This document shows positions 1-7,782 of a DNA stretch of 64,000 bases, piece after piece. The notes beneath the pieces were generated by a model. The model was not told the origin of the DNA. It did not search any database and saw only the letters and a program-made list of their open reading frames with translations. Position 1 is the stretch's first letter, and the number at the start of each line of letters is the position of its first letter. The DNA comes from an uncultured Flavobacteriales bacterium. GTDB lineage: Bacteria > Bacteroidota > Bacteroidia > Flavobacteriales_D > Sanyastnellaceae. Made by a program: the position numbers and the translations under genes. The stretch covers positions 59,906 to 123,905 of the forward strand of contig CALKGQ010000018.1 of NCBI GenBank assembly GCA_938085425.1, in the 5' to 3' direction.

Positions 1-811
1 TGAGTTCATCGGCCGCATGACCGTCTGGGCTGGCCTTTGTTTTGTGCCATGCGTAGGTCGCACCGAGCCGCCAATGCTGCCTGCCCGCATGCTGGTGGGT
101 GGGCAAGAGCCATTTCCCGTTGTTGATGGTGTGTCCGCCCGAGTCCAAGGCATGTGGGCCTTCCAAAGGGGTGCTGAGGGTCAAGACATCTCCGTGGTTG
201 GGGTGGATTTGCACACCCACCTCGGACAATTCATCTGCCGCCCCCACCCCCCGACAATCCACCAGGGCATCGGCCCCTGAAGGCAGGCCATCGTCGACGT
301 TCCACGTTTGGTGTTCCACGTTGTGGTGCACCTCAAAATGCGCCTCCATGGCCTGGAGGAGGGCAGGCACATCCACCCATCCTGCAGCATGGACCTTCCC
401 CACCCCTGCAGGTCCTTGGACATGGGGGAGTTGCGCACCAGCAATGTCTTCGCCAAGGCTCGCCCATTGACAAACGCCATGACCTTCTGCCCATCTGGCA
501 TCCCATGTGTCGCGGTATTCTCCGTTGGCAAAGACCTTGGCCACGGGAACATCGTGCAGCAACTCGCCTTGCAGTCCGAGCGTTTCTTCCATGTCGGACA
601 ACGTGGCGCGCATCTCCGTCAAATGCTGGCCCGCGTTCCAGACTTCCACGATGCGCCGGAAGGACACCGGATTGAACATGCCCGCCGCGACTTCCGAAGC
701 CCGATGTTGGCCGCCAGACCACCAAGATATTTGGCATCCACGTCGCGCGAATTTCCATGCGACCATGGCACCTGCCAGGCCCCTTCCTACGACGACGATG
801 CGTGGTGTCAT
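1..811 (-). CDS. FAD-dependent oxidoreductase, DAO/glycine oxidase family (3' end outside window)
   Basis: The frame opens with ATG at 811 and runs without a stop to the window edge, giving about 270 residues of a D-amino-acid/glycine-oxidase-like flavoprotein. The N-terminus carries the dinucleotide-binding fingerprint VVGRGLAGAMVAW (residues about 6-18), followed by a basic turn and the AAGMFNPV stretch usual in this fold; near the visible end is the family-typical LGATYAWHKTKASPDG segment. Members oxidise amines or amino acids with FAD. The start codon overlaps the kbl stop as ATGA, so the two are probably translationally coupled. A role in glycine or aminoketone turnover after Kbl is inference; the substrate cannot be read from sequence. 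Confidence 0.8.
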   Translation of the reverse strand, partial: MTPRIVVVGRGLAGAMVAWKFARRGCQISWWSGGQHRASEVAAGMFNPVSFRRIVEVWNAGQHLTEMRATLSDMEETLGLQGELLHDVPVAKVFANGEYRDTWDARWAEGHGVCQWASLGEDIAGAQLPHVQGPAGVGKVHAAGWVDVPALLQAMEAHFEVHHNVEHQTWNVDDGLPSGADALVDCRGVGAADELSEVGVQIHPNHGDVLTLSTPLEGPHALDSGGHTINNGKWLLPTHQHAGRQHWRLGATYAWHKTKASPDGHAADEL

Positions 812-2004
812 GCGGTCACCCCCAGCTCACGCCCCACCTTTTCAAAGGCTGCAAGGGCGCGGTCCAACTGGGCCTTGGTGTGCGCTGCACTGAGCTGGAC
901 ACGGATGCGCGCCTCGTTCTTGGGCACCACGGGGTAGAAAAACCCAATGACGTAAATCCCTTCCTGGAGCAACGCATTGGCCATGACTTGGGAGAGCTTG
1001 GCATCCCCGAGCATGACGGGAACAATCGCCGACTCCCCATCCTTGAAAGGCAAGCCCGCCTTGGTCAAGCCTGCTTTGAAGTAATCGGTGTTGGCCTCCA
1101 ACTGGTCCCTCAACGTGGTGTCTTCGTCCAACATCTTGAACACTTCAATCGAGGCCCCCACAATGCTTGGCGCAAGAGAGTTGGAAAACAAGTAAGGCCG
1201 GCTCCGTTGACGGAGGATCTCGATGATTTCGCGTTTCCCCGTGGTGAAGCCACCCATGGCGCCACCCATCGCCTTGCCCAATGTGCCTGTGATGATGTCC
1301 ACACGGCCCATGGCATTCCGCAATTCGATGGAACCCCGTCCAGTGGCCCCAATGAATCCCGTGGCATGGCATTCGTCCACCATGACCATGGCTTCATGGG
1401 CTTCTGCGAGGTCGCAGATCTTGTCGATTTGGGCCACGTAACCGTCCATGGAAAACACACCATCGGTCACCACAATGATGTTTCTGGCTCCCTCCGCCCT
1501 CGCTTGCTTGAGGCATGCCTCCAGCTCGTCCATGTTGTTGTTGGCGTACCGGTACCTCTTCGCTTTGCACAACCGCACACCGTCGATGATCGAGGCATGG
1601 TTGAGGCTGTCGCTGACAATGGCGTCTTCTTTCGAAAGCAAAGGCTCAAACACCCCACCATTGGCGTCAAAGGCCGCAGCGTAAAGGATGGTGTCTTCCG
1701 TCTCGTGGAATGCGGCAATCCGCTCCTCCAGCTCCTTGTGGATGTCTTGCGTGCCACAAATGAATCGGACACTCGACATCCCAAATCCATGGGTGTCAAT
1801 GGCCCTTTTGGCAGCGTCCACCACCCTTGGGTGCGAACTGAGGCCGAGGTAGTTGTTGGCGCAGAAATTCAGCACCTTGCTGCCGTCGTCCAGCGTGATT
1901 TCCGCATCCTGTGCGGAGACGATCACACGCTCACTCTTGTACAAACCCGCTGCTTCAATCTCTGCGAGCTCCTGGGTCAATTGGTCTTTGATGCTTCCAA
2001 ACAT
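808..2004 (-). CDS. kbl: Glycine C-acetyltransferase (2-amino-3-ketobutyrate CoA ligase)
   Basis: A 398-residue PLP enzyme of the alpha-oxoamine synthase family that cleaves 2-amino-3-ketobutyrate with CoA into glycine and acetyl-CoA, the second step of threonine degradation. It matches the E. coli enzyme in length and almost motif for motif: FCANNYLGL, SVRFICGTQD, SDSLNHASIIDGVRLCKA, VDECHATGF and the PLP lysine K244 in GTLGKAMGG. A frame extends seven codons upstream, but I chose ATG 2004 because it reproduces the family N-terminus and lies five bases after a TACCTTGG promoter element. The stop overlaps the start of the downstream oxidoreductase by four bases. No threonine dehydrogenase gene is visible nearby. 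Confidence 0.97.
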   Translation of the reverse strand: MFGSIKDQLTQELAEIEAAGLYKSERVIVSAQDAEITLDDGSKVLNFCANNYLGLSSHPRVVDAAKRAIDTHGFGMSSVRFICGTQDIHKELEERIAAFHETEDTILYAAAFDANGGVFEPLLSKEDAIVSDSLNHASIIDGVRLCKAKRYRYANNNMDELEACLKQARAEGARNIIVVTDGVFSMDGYVAQIDKICDLAEAHEAMVMVDECHATGFIGATGRGSIELRNAMGRVDIITGTLGKAMGGAMGGFTTGKREIIEILRQRSRPYLFSNSLAPSIVGASIEVFKMLDEDTTLRDQLEANTDYFKAGLTKAGLPFKDGESAIVPVMLGDAKLSQVMANALLQEGIYVIGFFYPVVPKNEARIRVQLSAAHTKAQLDRALAAFEKVGRELGVTA

Positions 2005-2009
2005 GGGGC

Positions 2010-2038
2010 CCAAGGTACAGCCCATGGGTCCATCCCAA
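2010..2038 (-). promoter_or_regulatory. kbl promoter, predicted leaderless
   Basis: On the minus strand TTG (2038-2036), 18 bases, then TACCTTGG (2017-2010), five bases, then ATG 2004. This fits the Bacteroidota TTG-N17-23-TAnnTTnG pattern and puts the transcription start at or beside the start codon. Confidence 0.7.
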
Positions 2039-2052
2039 CAGGCGAAATGCCC

Positions 2053-2898
2053 CTACCCCAAGACCCAGGGCATGTTGCGCTTCCCGTGCCCCGTGGGAAT
2101 GTCCCAGCGGACTTCACAGTCCTTGAGGTGCGAGGCCAAAATCTCACGGGGAGTTGCGCCAAAGGGGTTGTCGGTCTTTTGGCCAAACGCCAACGTGTTG
2201 TCCCGCATTCCAGTGAAGGACCCCACAAGGACCCCTTCCACGTCCTGCCAGACCCCGGCTTGGCCCATGGCCGTCAACATCCTGTCAAGGTGGTAGAGGT
2301 ATTCATCGAGATCCTCCAGCAGCAACCACTTGCCCTTCAAGGATGGCATGTAAGGCGTCCCGAGCATGGCATAAAGCACCGAAAGATTGCCGCCCACCAC
2401 GCGCATGGCCCCTTGTTCAGGCGAACGCATGCCCGTGGTGAGAAGCGTCCGGAGGGCGTCGACGTCGCGTGCGTCCGTTTGGGCCATCGTCCCCACCACT
2501 GGGCCATGGATCGAGGCAACACCGAGGTTGGAAGCCCAACCGTGCAAGGCTGTGACGTCGGAAAACCCCAGCAGCCAGGTGGGGTCGGATTGAAAGGCGC
2601 TCGCCTCCAAAGCAGGCAACAACCGGGTGCATCCGTAGCCTCCTCGAAGGGCCCAAACGGCGCGGATGGAAGGGTCTCGAAAGGCGGCATTGAGGGCCTC
2701 TGCACGTTGTTCATCTGTCCCCCCCCATTGGTGGTGCCGCATGCTTGTGGAGGGATGGACGACGGGCGTCAACCCCCAATCTTCGAGCAGGGACATGCCC
2801 TTGTCGAGCAGATCCTTCGACGCAAAACGGGCCGGGGCCACCAACGCCACCCGCGATCCTCGTGAGAGCGCAGGGGGGGTGAGCAACGGCAATTCCAT
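2053..2898 (-). CDS. LD-carboxypeptidase, peptidase family S66
   Basis: A 281-residue protein of the MccF/LdcA family, serine peptidases that trim the terminal D-alanine from L,D-tetrapeptides during cell-wall recycling. Visible features are the N-terminal VALVAPARFAS segment, ALRGGYGC, the nucleophile elbow GFSD (Ser113), Glu195 in LLLEDLDEY and His271 in PTGHGKRN, which together make the S66 Ser-Glu-His triad. There is no signal peptide, which suits a cytoplasmic recycling enzyme. It lies 48 bases upstream of kbl and 12 bases downstream of a small orphan gene on the same strand. Some family members instead inactivate peptide antibiotics (MccF type), so the exact substrate is inferred. Confidence 0.92.
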   Translation of the reverse strand: MELPLLTPPALSRGSRVALVAPARFASKDLLDKGMSLLEDWGLTPVVHPSTSMRHHQWGGTDEQRAEALNAAFRDPSIRAVWALRGGYGCTRLLPALEASAFQSDPTWLLGFSDVTALHGWASNLGVASIHGPVVGTMAQTDARDVDALRTLLTTGMRSPEQGAMRVVGGNLSVLYAMLGTPYMPSLKGKWLLLEDLDEYLYHLDRMLTAMGQAGVWQDVEGVLVGSFTGMRDNTLAFGQKTDNPFGATPREILASHLKDCEVRWDIPTGHGKRNMPWVLG

Positions 2899-2910
2899 GG
2901 ATTCAGTCGA

Positions 2911-3129
2911 TCAGAGGACTTTGCCTTTTTGAGGTCTCAAGGCTGCCTCTGCCGCCGTTCGGACGCCTCGGGCAAACTCATGTTCCTGTTGTCCCCAAAT
3001 TTTCTTTTGGAAGAAAGCTTCCAGGATGTCGCGCTTTTCTTCCGGGCTCTGAAGCGGGAGATCCTCCTTGCTGTCTGCGGTGTTGGTCACCTTCTCTTTT
3101 GCTGTTGCCTCTTTTGCTGTTGCACTCAT
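2911..3129 (-). CDS. Small hypothetical protein, 72 residues
   Basis: I do not recognise this protein. It starts MSATAKEATAKEKV and has a hydrophilic, probably disordered first half rich in Ala, Lys, Glu and Thr, then a more helical part (SPEEKRDILEAFFQKKIWGQQEHEF) ending in a basic tail. It has no signal peptide, membrane segment or cysteine. The frame is open further upstream to 3360, but that part reads like non-coding sequence and would overlap metG, so ATG 3129 is preferred. It is 12 bases upstream of the LD-carboxypeptidase gene on the same strand and is probably co-transcribed with it. Confidence 0.55.
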   Translation of the reverse strand: MSATAKEATAKEKVTNTADSKEDLPLQSPEEKRDILEAFFQKKIWGQQEHEFARGVRTAAEAALRPQKGKVL

Positions 3130-3312
3130 GTCGCAGGTATAAGTCAGATGCAGGTCATTGCCTGCTCCCCAAAGAAAGGAACCTCGAAAGTCCTCGGGAA
3201 GGGAACGCCTCGGCAGTTCTTCACAATGCCTCTGTGGCCAACCCTTGAAAAGTCGCACACAGCACCGTGTCCTTTGGACGAGGCTTGGGCCTCGACAAAT
3301 GGCCCATCCAAC

Positions 3313-3320
3313 TACCTTTG
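3313..3320 (+). promoter_or_regulatory. metG -7 element, predicted leaderless
   Basis: TACCTTTG, a perfect TAnnTTTG, is followed by TCCCC and then ATG 3326. The nearest upstream TTG (3285-3287) is 25 bases away, slightly long for the usual spacer. Confidence 0.7.
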
Positions 3321-3325
3321 TCCCC

Positions 3326-5410
3326 ATGCCAAAGCACGCCCCGTCCCGGAGGATGATCACCTCTGCGCTTCCTTACGCCAACGGGCCCATCCACTTGGGG
3401 CACATCGCAGGTGCGTACCTGCCTGCCGACATCTATGTTCGGCACTTGCGCAGTGCGGGAGAAGACGTGCTTTGGATTTGTGGGAGCGATGAACACGGTG
3501 CGGCGATCACGCTTCGTGCAAAAAAAGAAGGCACGACCCCCCGGGACATCGTGGACACCTACCATGCGGAGATGCAGAAAGCCTTCGAGGGGCTGGACAT
3601 CAGCTTCGACCACTACAGCCGCACCTCCTCTCCCAAGCACCACCAAGTGGCCCAGGACTTTTTCCTGACGTTGCTTGACAAAGGGGCCTTTGAAGTCAAA
3701 ACCGACGAACAGTTTTTCGACGAAGAGGCCCAACAGTTTTTGGCCGACCGCTACATCCAAGGCACCTGCCCCTCGTGTGGGCACGACGGTGCGTACGGCG
3801 ACCAGTGCGAGAAATGCGGCAAGACCTTGAGTCCCACCGAGCTCGTCAACCCGCGCTCCACCCTCAGCGGCTCCACACCGGTGCTCCGGCCCACGACGCT
3901 GTGGTACCTCCCCATGGGACGGCACGAAGATTGGCTCCGCGACTACATCGTCGAGGGCACGTTGGACGGCCAGGCGCATCACAACCCCAAGGAATGGAAG
4001 GCCCATGTGTTGGGACAGTGCCGCTCTTGGATCGACGGTGGACTGGAAAGCCGTGCCATGACCCGTGACCTCGATTGGGGGGTGCCTGTGCCCGTGGAAG
4101 GGGCAGATGGCAAGGTCTTGTACGTTTGGCTGGATGCCCCCATTGGGTACATCACCTCCACCATGGAGTGGTGTGAACAAAATGGCCAAGACTGGCGAGA
4201 CTGGTGGCAGGACCCATCTGCGGACCTCCTCCATTTCATTGGCAAGGACAACATCGTTTTCCACTGCATCATCTTCCCCATCCTGCTCAAGGAACACGGG
4301 GGCTACAACCTCCCGACCAACGTGCCGGCCAACGAGTTCATGAACCTCGAGGGCGACAAAATCAGCACGTCTCGGAACTGGGCGGTCTGGGTCACCGAGT
4401 ACCTCGAAGACTTTCCGGAAGGCAGCGACGCCATGCGTTACGTCCTCACGGCCATCATGCCGGAACAGAAAGACAGCGAATTCACTTGGAGCGACTTTCG
4501 GGACAAGGTGAACAACGAGTTGGCGGACGTTTTGGGCAACTTCGTGAACCGGGTGTTGGTGCTCACCCGCAAGTACTATGACGGCGCTGTCCCGGCAGCC
4601 CCTGCCGACGACGCACTCGACGCCACAGACCGCGCCTTGCTCGAGACACTCGCGGCCGCCCCGGCCAAGGTCGGCGACCTCATCACCCGCCACCGGTACA
4701 AAGAGGCGCAGCTCGAAGCCATGAACGTGGCGCGCCTTGGCAACAAGTATCTGACCGAGCAGGAGCCATGGAAACTCCAAAAAACAGACCCCGTACGCAC
4801 CGCGACCATCATGCACCTCACGTGCCAGGTGGTGGGGAACTGCGCGGTGCTCCTTGGGCCCTTCCTGCCCCAAACGGCAGCGAAAATCGCGGCATCGTTT
4901 GGCGTGCCGGACGCGCGTTGGAACGACGCCCGCCCCGACCTCGTGTCCGCCGGCACGGTCCTCGGCGACCTGCCCATTTTGTTTGCCAAAATCGACGATG
5001 ACACCGTCGCCGCCCAGGTTGCCAAGCTTGGCCAGAAGGGCGATGCCTCTGACTCCTCAAATCGCGACCTCATGCCCGCCAAAGACGAAATCACCTTCGA
5101 AGATTTCACCAAGCTCGACCTTCGTGTGGGCACCGTCCTCGAATGCGAAAAGGTCCCTAAGGCCGACAAACTCCTCAAGCTCGTTGTGGATACAGGACTG
5201 GACACGAGAACGGTCGTCAGCGGCATCGCCGAGCACTTTGCCCCCGAGGACGTTGTGGGCCGTCAGGTCACCTTGCTTATCAACCTCGCGCCACGCAAGC
5301 TCCGTGGCATCGAGAGCCAAGGCATGGTGCTGATGGCCGGCACGGACGATGGCGGCCTGCGCTTCGTCACGCCTGAAGAAGGCGTCGCACCCGGCAACGT
5401 TGTCAGCTAG
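3326..5410 (+). CDS. metG: Methionyl-tRNA synthetase
   Basis: A 694-residue class I aminoacyl-tRNA synthetase that charges tRNA-Met. The HIGH signature is HLGH (residues 23-26) in SALPYANGPIHLGH; the zinc knuckle has C148, C151, C161 and C164 (CPSC...CEKC); the KMSKS loop is KISTS (345-349). From about residue 585 there is an EMAPII/Trbp111-type tRNA-binding domain (DLRVGTVLECEKVPKADKLLKL), giving the long dimeric MetG form common in Bacteroidota. The frame is open for 56 codons further upstream, but that part is not synthetase-like, and ATG 3326 sits five bases after a perfect TAnnTTTG. The 183 bases before this promoter show no recognisable RNA element. Confidence 0.98.
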   Translation: MPKHAPSRRMITSALPYANGPIHLGHIAGAYLPADIYVRHLRSAGEDVLWICGSDEHGAAITLRAKKEGTTPRDIVDTYHAEMQKAFEGLDISFDHYSRTSSPKHHQVAQDFFLTLLDKGAFEVKTDEQFFDEEAQQFLADRYIQGTCPSCGHDGAYGDQCEKCGKTLSPTELVNPRSTLSGSTPVLRPTTLWYLPMGRHEDWLRDYIVEGTLDGQAHHNPKEWKAHVLGQCRSWIDGGLESRAMTRDLDWGVPVPVEGADGKVLYVWLDAPIGYITSTMEWCEQNGQDWRDWWQDPSADLLHFIGKDNIVFHCIIFPILLKEHGGYNLPTNVPANEFMNLEGDKISTSRNWAVWVTEYLEDFPEGSDAMRYVLTAIMPEQKDSEFTWSDFRDKVNNELADVLGNFVNRVLVLTRKYYDGAVPAAPADDALDATDRALLETLAAAPAKVGDLITRHRYKEAQLEAMNVARLGNKYLTEQEPWKLQKTDPVRTATIMHLTCQVVGNCAVLLGPFLPQTAAKIAASFGVPDARWNDARPDLVSAGTVLGDLPILFAKIDDDTVAAQVAKLGQKGDASDSSNRDLMPAKDEITFEDFTKLDLRVGTVLECEKVPKADKLLKLVVDTGLDTRTVVSGIAEHFAPEDVVGRQVTLLINLAPRKLRGIESQGMVLMAGTDDGGLRFVTPEEGVAPGNVVS

Positions 5411-5450
5411 GCGCAAAGAACAAGCGCAGGAGAACCTTGTTGTTCAGGCC

Positions 5451-5984
5451 ATGAGCCTCTTGACACTCGCCCAAAAGCGCCACAGCCCTCGCGCCTTCAA
5501 CGGAACCCCACTGGCATGGGACGACCTTGCCAACGGCTTTGAAGCTGCGAGGCTCTCAAGCTCCTCCTACAACAACCAGCCTTGGCGTTTTGTGGTGGCC
5601 TTGCGCGGCGAAGCCGGCTTCGACGCCCTGTTGGCAACGGCCAATTCTTCGAACCACACGTGGATGAAGGACGCAGGTGCCATCGTGGGGGTGATGTCCA
5701 GCAAGATCCTTCAAAAGACAGGCGAAAAAGACCATGCCGCCATGCTCGGAGTGGGCATGGCAGTGGGCGCGATGGAATTGGCTTTTGTGGAATCTGGATT
5801 GGCCAGCATGCAAGCAGGTGGGTTCGACCGCAAAGCATTCGTCGAGCTTCTCCAACTCCCAGACCACATTGCGCCGCTTTCTCTGCTCGCCATAGGAAGA
5901 CTTCCCGACGGTCAAGGGCCCACCGCCAAGGACCGAATGGCCATGGCGGACATCGCTTTCAAGGTTGGCGACAAGATCAGGTGA
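5451..5984 (+). CDS. Nitroreductase family protein
   Basis: A 177-residue FMN-dependent nitroreductase-fold protein. The N-terminal KRHSPRAFNGTPL is the R-S-x-R-x-F phosphate-binding segment of the family, followed by AARLSSSSYNNQPWRFVV, where the serine run and NNQPW contact FMN; the GVGMAVGAMELAF helix and IAPLSLLAIGRLP strand complete the fold. It lies 40 bases after metG and is probably read through from it. Its end is six bases from the convergent end of the next gene, with no terminator between. The physiological electron acceptor is unknown. Confidence 0.88.
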   Translation: MSLLTLAQKRHSPRAFNGTPLAWDDLANGFEAARLSSSSYNNQPWRFVVALRGEAGFDALLATANSSNHTWMKDAGAIVGVMSSKILQKTGEKDHAAMLGVGMAVGAMELAFVESGLASMQAGGFDRKAFVELLQLPDHIAPLSLLAIGRLPDGQGPTAKDRMAMADIAFKVGDKIR

Positions 5985-5990
5985 CGGACT

Positions 5991-6995
5991 TCAGCGCAGG
6001 ATGACCAACTGGCCCTGGAGGCGCATCGCAGCATTCTCCAAGCCAGCCACGGAAAGCACATACTGTCCCGAAGCCAAGTCCTGGACGTCCACCGTTTGGG
6101 TGGTGGAATGCAGGTCCCACGATTGGACCAAACGCCCATCCATGGATGTGGCCTGCAATTGGGTGCCTGCCATCTTCCCCTCCATCGCCGCTGGAAACAC
6201 CACCGTCGCGGAGGCATTGGCTGGCGAAGGGAAGGCCTCGAATGCCAAGGGTGCGGGACGCTCCATCACCGCATCCACGGGGGCGTATTGACAGCCGACA
6301 TTGTTGAAAGAAAGCGGCTCGTAATTCAATGCCTCCGGATCGTTGCAAGCCGCCAAAATGGGGAGTGTTTGGCGGAATTCATTGTTGTTGTCGTTGTCAA
6401 GGAACACTTGAACCTGGATTTGGCCTGAAATGTCCCCTGCAGTGGTCAGCTGTGCCACCAGCACGCGCATCTCTTCACCCGAAAATGCTTCTTCGTTGAC
6501 TGGGGTTGGGATCACAAACCAAGCGTTGCCTACAGCGGACTCCACAGCAACATTTTGGCCGCTTTCAAAAATGTCAAAGGCATTGTACTCTGGATCGGCC
6601 AACTCGATCACATCGGCTGCCGCGGTGTTGTCCTCCGCGCCAATGGTCAACCAACTGTCGAAGGCAAATTCTGGAAAGGCCTCAAAAAAAGCTGGATTGA
6701 CGTCCGTGGCCAATGAGGTGGTCGCAAGCGCGTGCTGAAACCATGCAGGCTCCGACGTGCTGCTGAGGTAAAGCGGGTTCGCATCATCCCCAGAGCAGCT
6801 GACCAGGAAGTCGTTTTCCCCCAACGTGTAGAGATAGAGTCGGTACGTGGTCATTCCTGCCAATTCTCCCTCCGTGTGCTCGACCACTGGGACCAGACCC
6901 AACCAAGGCTGGTCCTGCGCCTGGGCACTCTCCGAAAAGAGGGCCATCAGAACAAACATCAGAAAGGAAGCAGAGTGGAGAAGGAGGCGTTTCAT
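5991..6995 (-). CDS. Secreted protein with T9SS type A sorting domain
   Basis: A 334-residue protein starting with a signal peptide (MKRLLLHSASFLMFVLMALFSESAQA). The N-terminal half, including TTYRLYLYTLGENDFLVSCSGDD and FPEFAFDSWLTIG, is unassigned but is shared with the partial gene at 63500-64000. It is followed by the Bacteroidota surface motif ACNDPEALNYEP...GCQYA (roughly residues 230-250) and a type A C-terminal sorting domain (FPSPANASATV ... ENAAMRLQGQLVILR). The frame is open 15 codons upstream, but ATG 6995 begins a normal signal peptide. It should be exported by Sec and secreted or anchored by the type IX system. The function is unknown. Confidence 0.85.
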   Translation of the reverse strand: MKRLLLHSASFLMFVLMALFSESAQAQDQPWLGLVPVVEHTEGELAGMTTYRLYLYTLGENDFLVSCSGDDANPLYLSSTSEPAWFQHALATTSLATDVNPAFFEAFPEFAFDSWLTIGAEDNTAAADVIELADPEYNAFDIFESGQNVAVESAVGNAWFVIPTPVNEEAFSGEEMRVLVAQLTTAGDISGQIQVQVFLDNDNNNEFRQTLPILAACNDPEALNYEPLSFNNVGCQYAPVDAVMERPAPLAFEAFPSPANASATVVFPAAMEGKMAGTQLQATSMDGRLVQSWDLHSTTQTVDVQDLASGQYVLSVAGLENAAMRLQGQLVILR

Positions 6996-7012
6996 GATGG
7001 GGATGTTTTGCA

Positions 7013-7020
7013 GAAAGTTA
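7013..7020 (-). promoter_or_regulatory. Candidate -7 element for the secreted protein gene
   Basis: TAACTTTC on the minus strand, one base off TAnnTTTG, lies 17 bases before ATG 6995 and just downstream of the preceding gene's hairpin. It would give an mRNA leader of about 11 bases. No good TTG box is visible. Confidence 0.4.
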
Positions 7021-7029
7021 GGGACAAAG

Positions 7030-7057
7030 CAAAGCCCCACCGAATGGCGGGGCTTTG
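7030..7057 (-). terminator. Hairpin terminator after the DUF3575-like barrel gene
   Basis: On the minus strand CAAAGCCCCGCC, loop ATTC, GGTGGGGCTTTG: a 12-bp stem with one G-T wobble, followed by only a short T-containing tail. It separates the barrel gene from the secreted-protein gene. Confidence 0.65.
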
Positions 7058-7086
7058 GGTTTCAATTCCAGGTGAACAGGGGCGTG

Positions 7087-7656
7087 TCACCAGCCAAAAC
7101 CGATGTTGACCCCGAGGCGAACCCCTACGTTGTCGTCGTTGTTGAACCACCCTGACACGTCAAGATCTCCCGAGGCATCCACGGTCACGGTCTTGAACTG
7201 AGGACCCAAGAAGAAGTCCACCGTGTATCCATCGCCACCGACTTTTTGGAACCCGAGCAAAAGCGAGCCTCCTGCAGCCTGACGGGACAACCTCTCGTTG
7301 TCGTCAGAGTCCACGGTGGTGGCCGTGCGGTAGCGTCCGCCCAGCGAAATGTAGAAGCCCTCGCATGCAGAACCGCCTGGGAAATACCTCAATTCCGGAA
7401 TGACAATGAAGCCCGAGCGCGTGGTGGATATCTGGTTGGTCACGTTGGGGTCGAGTGAAGAGGCTTCCCCTGATCCGCCGATGGCACCTGCAGACAATTG
7501 GACACTCAGGTTGTCGTTCAATCCATACTCATAGGCGAGCTGATATTGAGATGCGAAAAAGCCGAGGGGATTCGTCTTGATGTTCTGGGTGATCTGCTGC
7601 GCAGTGGCACCTAGGCTCACAAAGACCAAGACAGAAGCGAAAATGAAGTTTTTCAT
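7087..7656 (-). CDS. Outer-membrane beta-barrel protein, DUF3575-like
   Basis: A 189-residue protein with a signal peptide (MKNFIFASVLVFVSLGATAQ) followed by alternating amphipathic strands typical of a small outer-membrane barrel. The segments IKTNPLGFFASQYQLAYEYGL, LSVQLSAGAIGG, GFIVIPELRYFP and GFYISLGGRYR resemble the DUF3575 family, and the protein ends in an aromatic residue (GVNIGFGW), as barrel substrates of the BAM machinery often do. ATG 7656 is preferred over an upstream ATG because it opens the signal peptide. It lies 126 bases downstream of asd on the same strand and ends at a hairpin. The function is unknown. Confidence 0.82.
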   Translation of the reverse strand: MKNFIFASVLVFVSLGATAQQITQNIKTNPLGFFASQYQLAYEYGLNDNLSVQLSAGAIGGSGEASSLDPNVTNQISTTRSGFIVIPELRYFPGGSACEGFYISLGGRYRTATTVDSDDNERLSRQAAGGSLLLGFQKVGGDGYTVDFFLGPQFKTVTVDASGDLDVSGWFNNDDNVGVRLGVNIGFGW

Positions 7657-7782
7657 GTCGTTGAATGGTTTGCCCGCAAGAAAGGGGAAACACGCTTTCC
7701 TCCAGATGCTTCCCCTCATAGGCTTTCCCAGTGCCGATGTTCAAAACCCTTGAAAACCAGCAATTCAGAAAGATTCGATGGC

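Noticed and set aside
757..2865. 702-codon open frame on the plus strand opposite kbl and the LD-carboxypeptidase
   Set aside because: It covers two well-supported genes in antisense, and its His/Gly/Val-rich translation is typical of a reversed reading frame.
3130..3312. Possible riboswitch or small RNA before metG
   Set aside because: The stretch shows no convincing conserved fold or terminator, and the metG promoter lies downstream of it, so it would not be in the metG leader.
3221..4873. 550-codon open frame on the minus strand opposite metG
   Set aside because: Antisense shadow of metG with no recognisable protein features.
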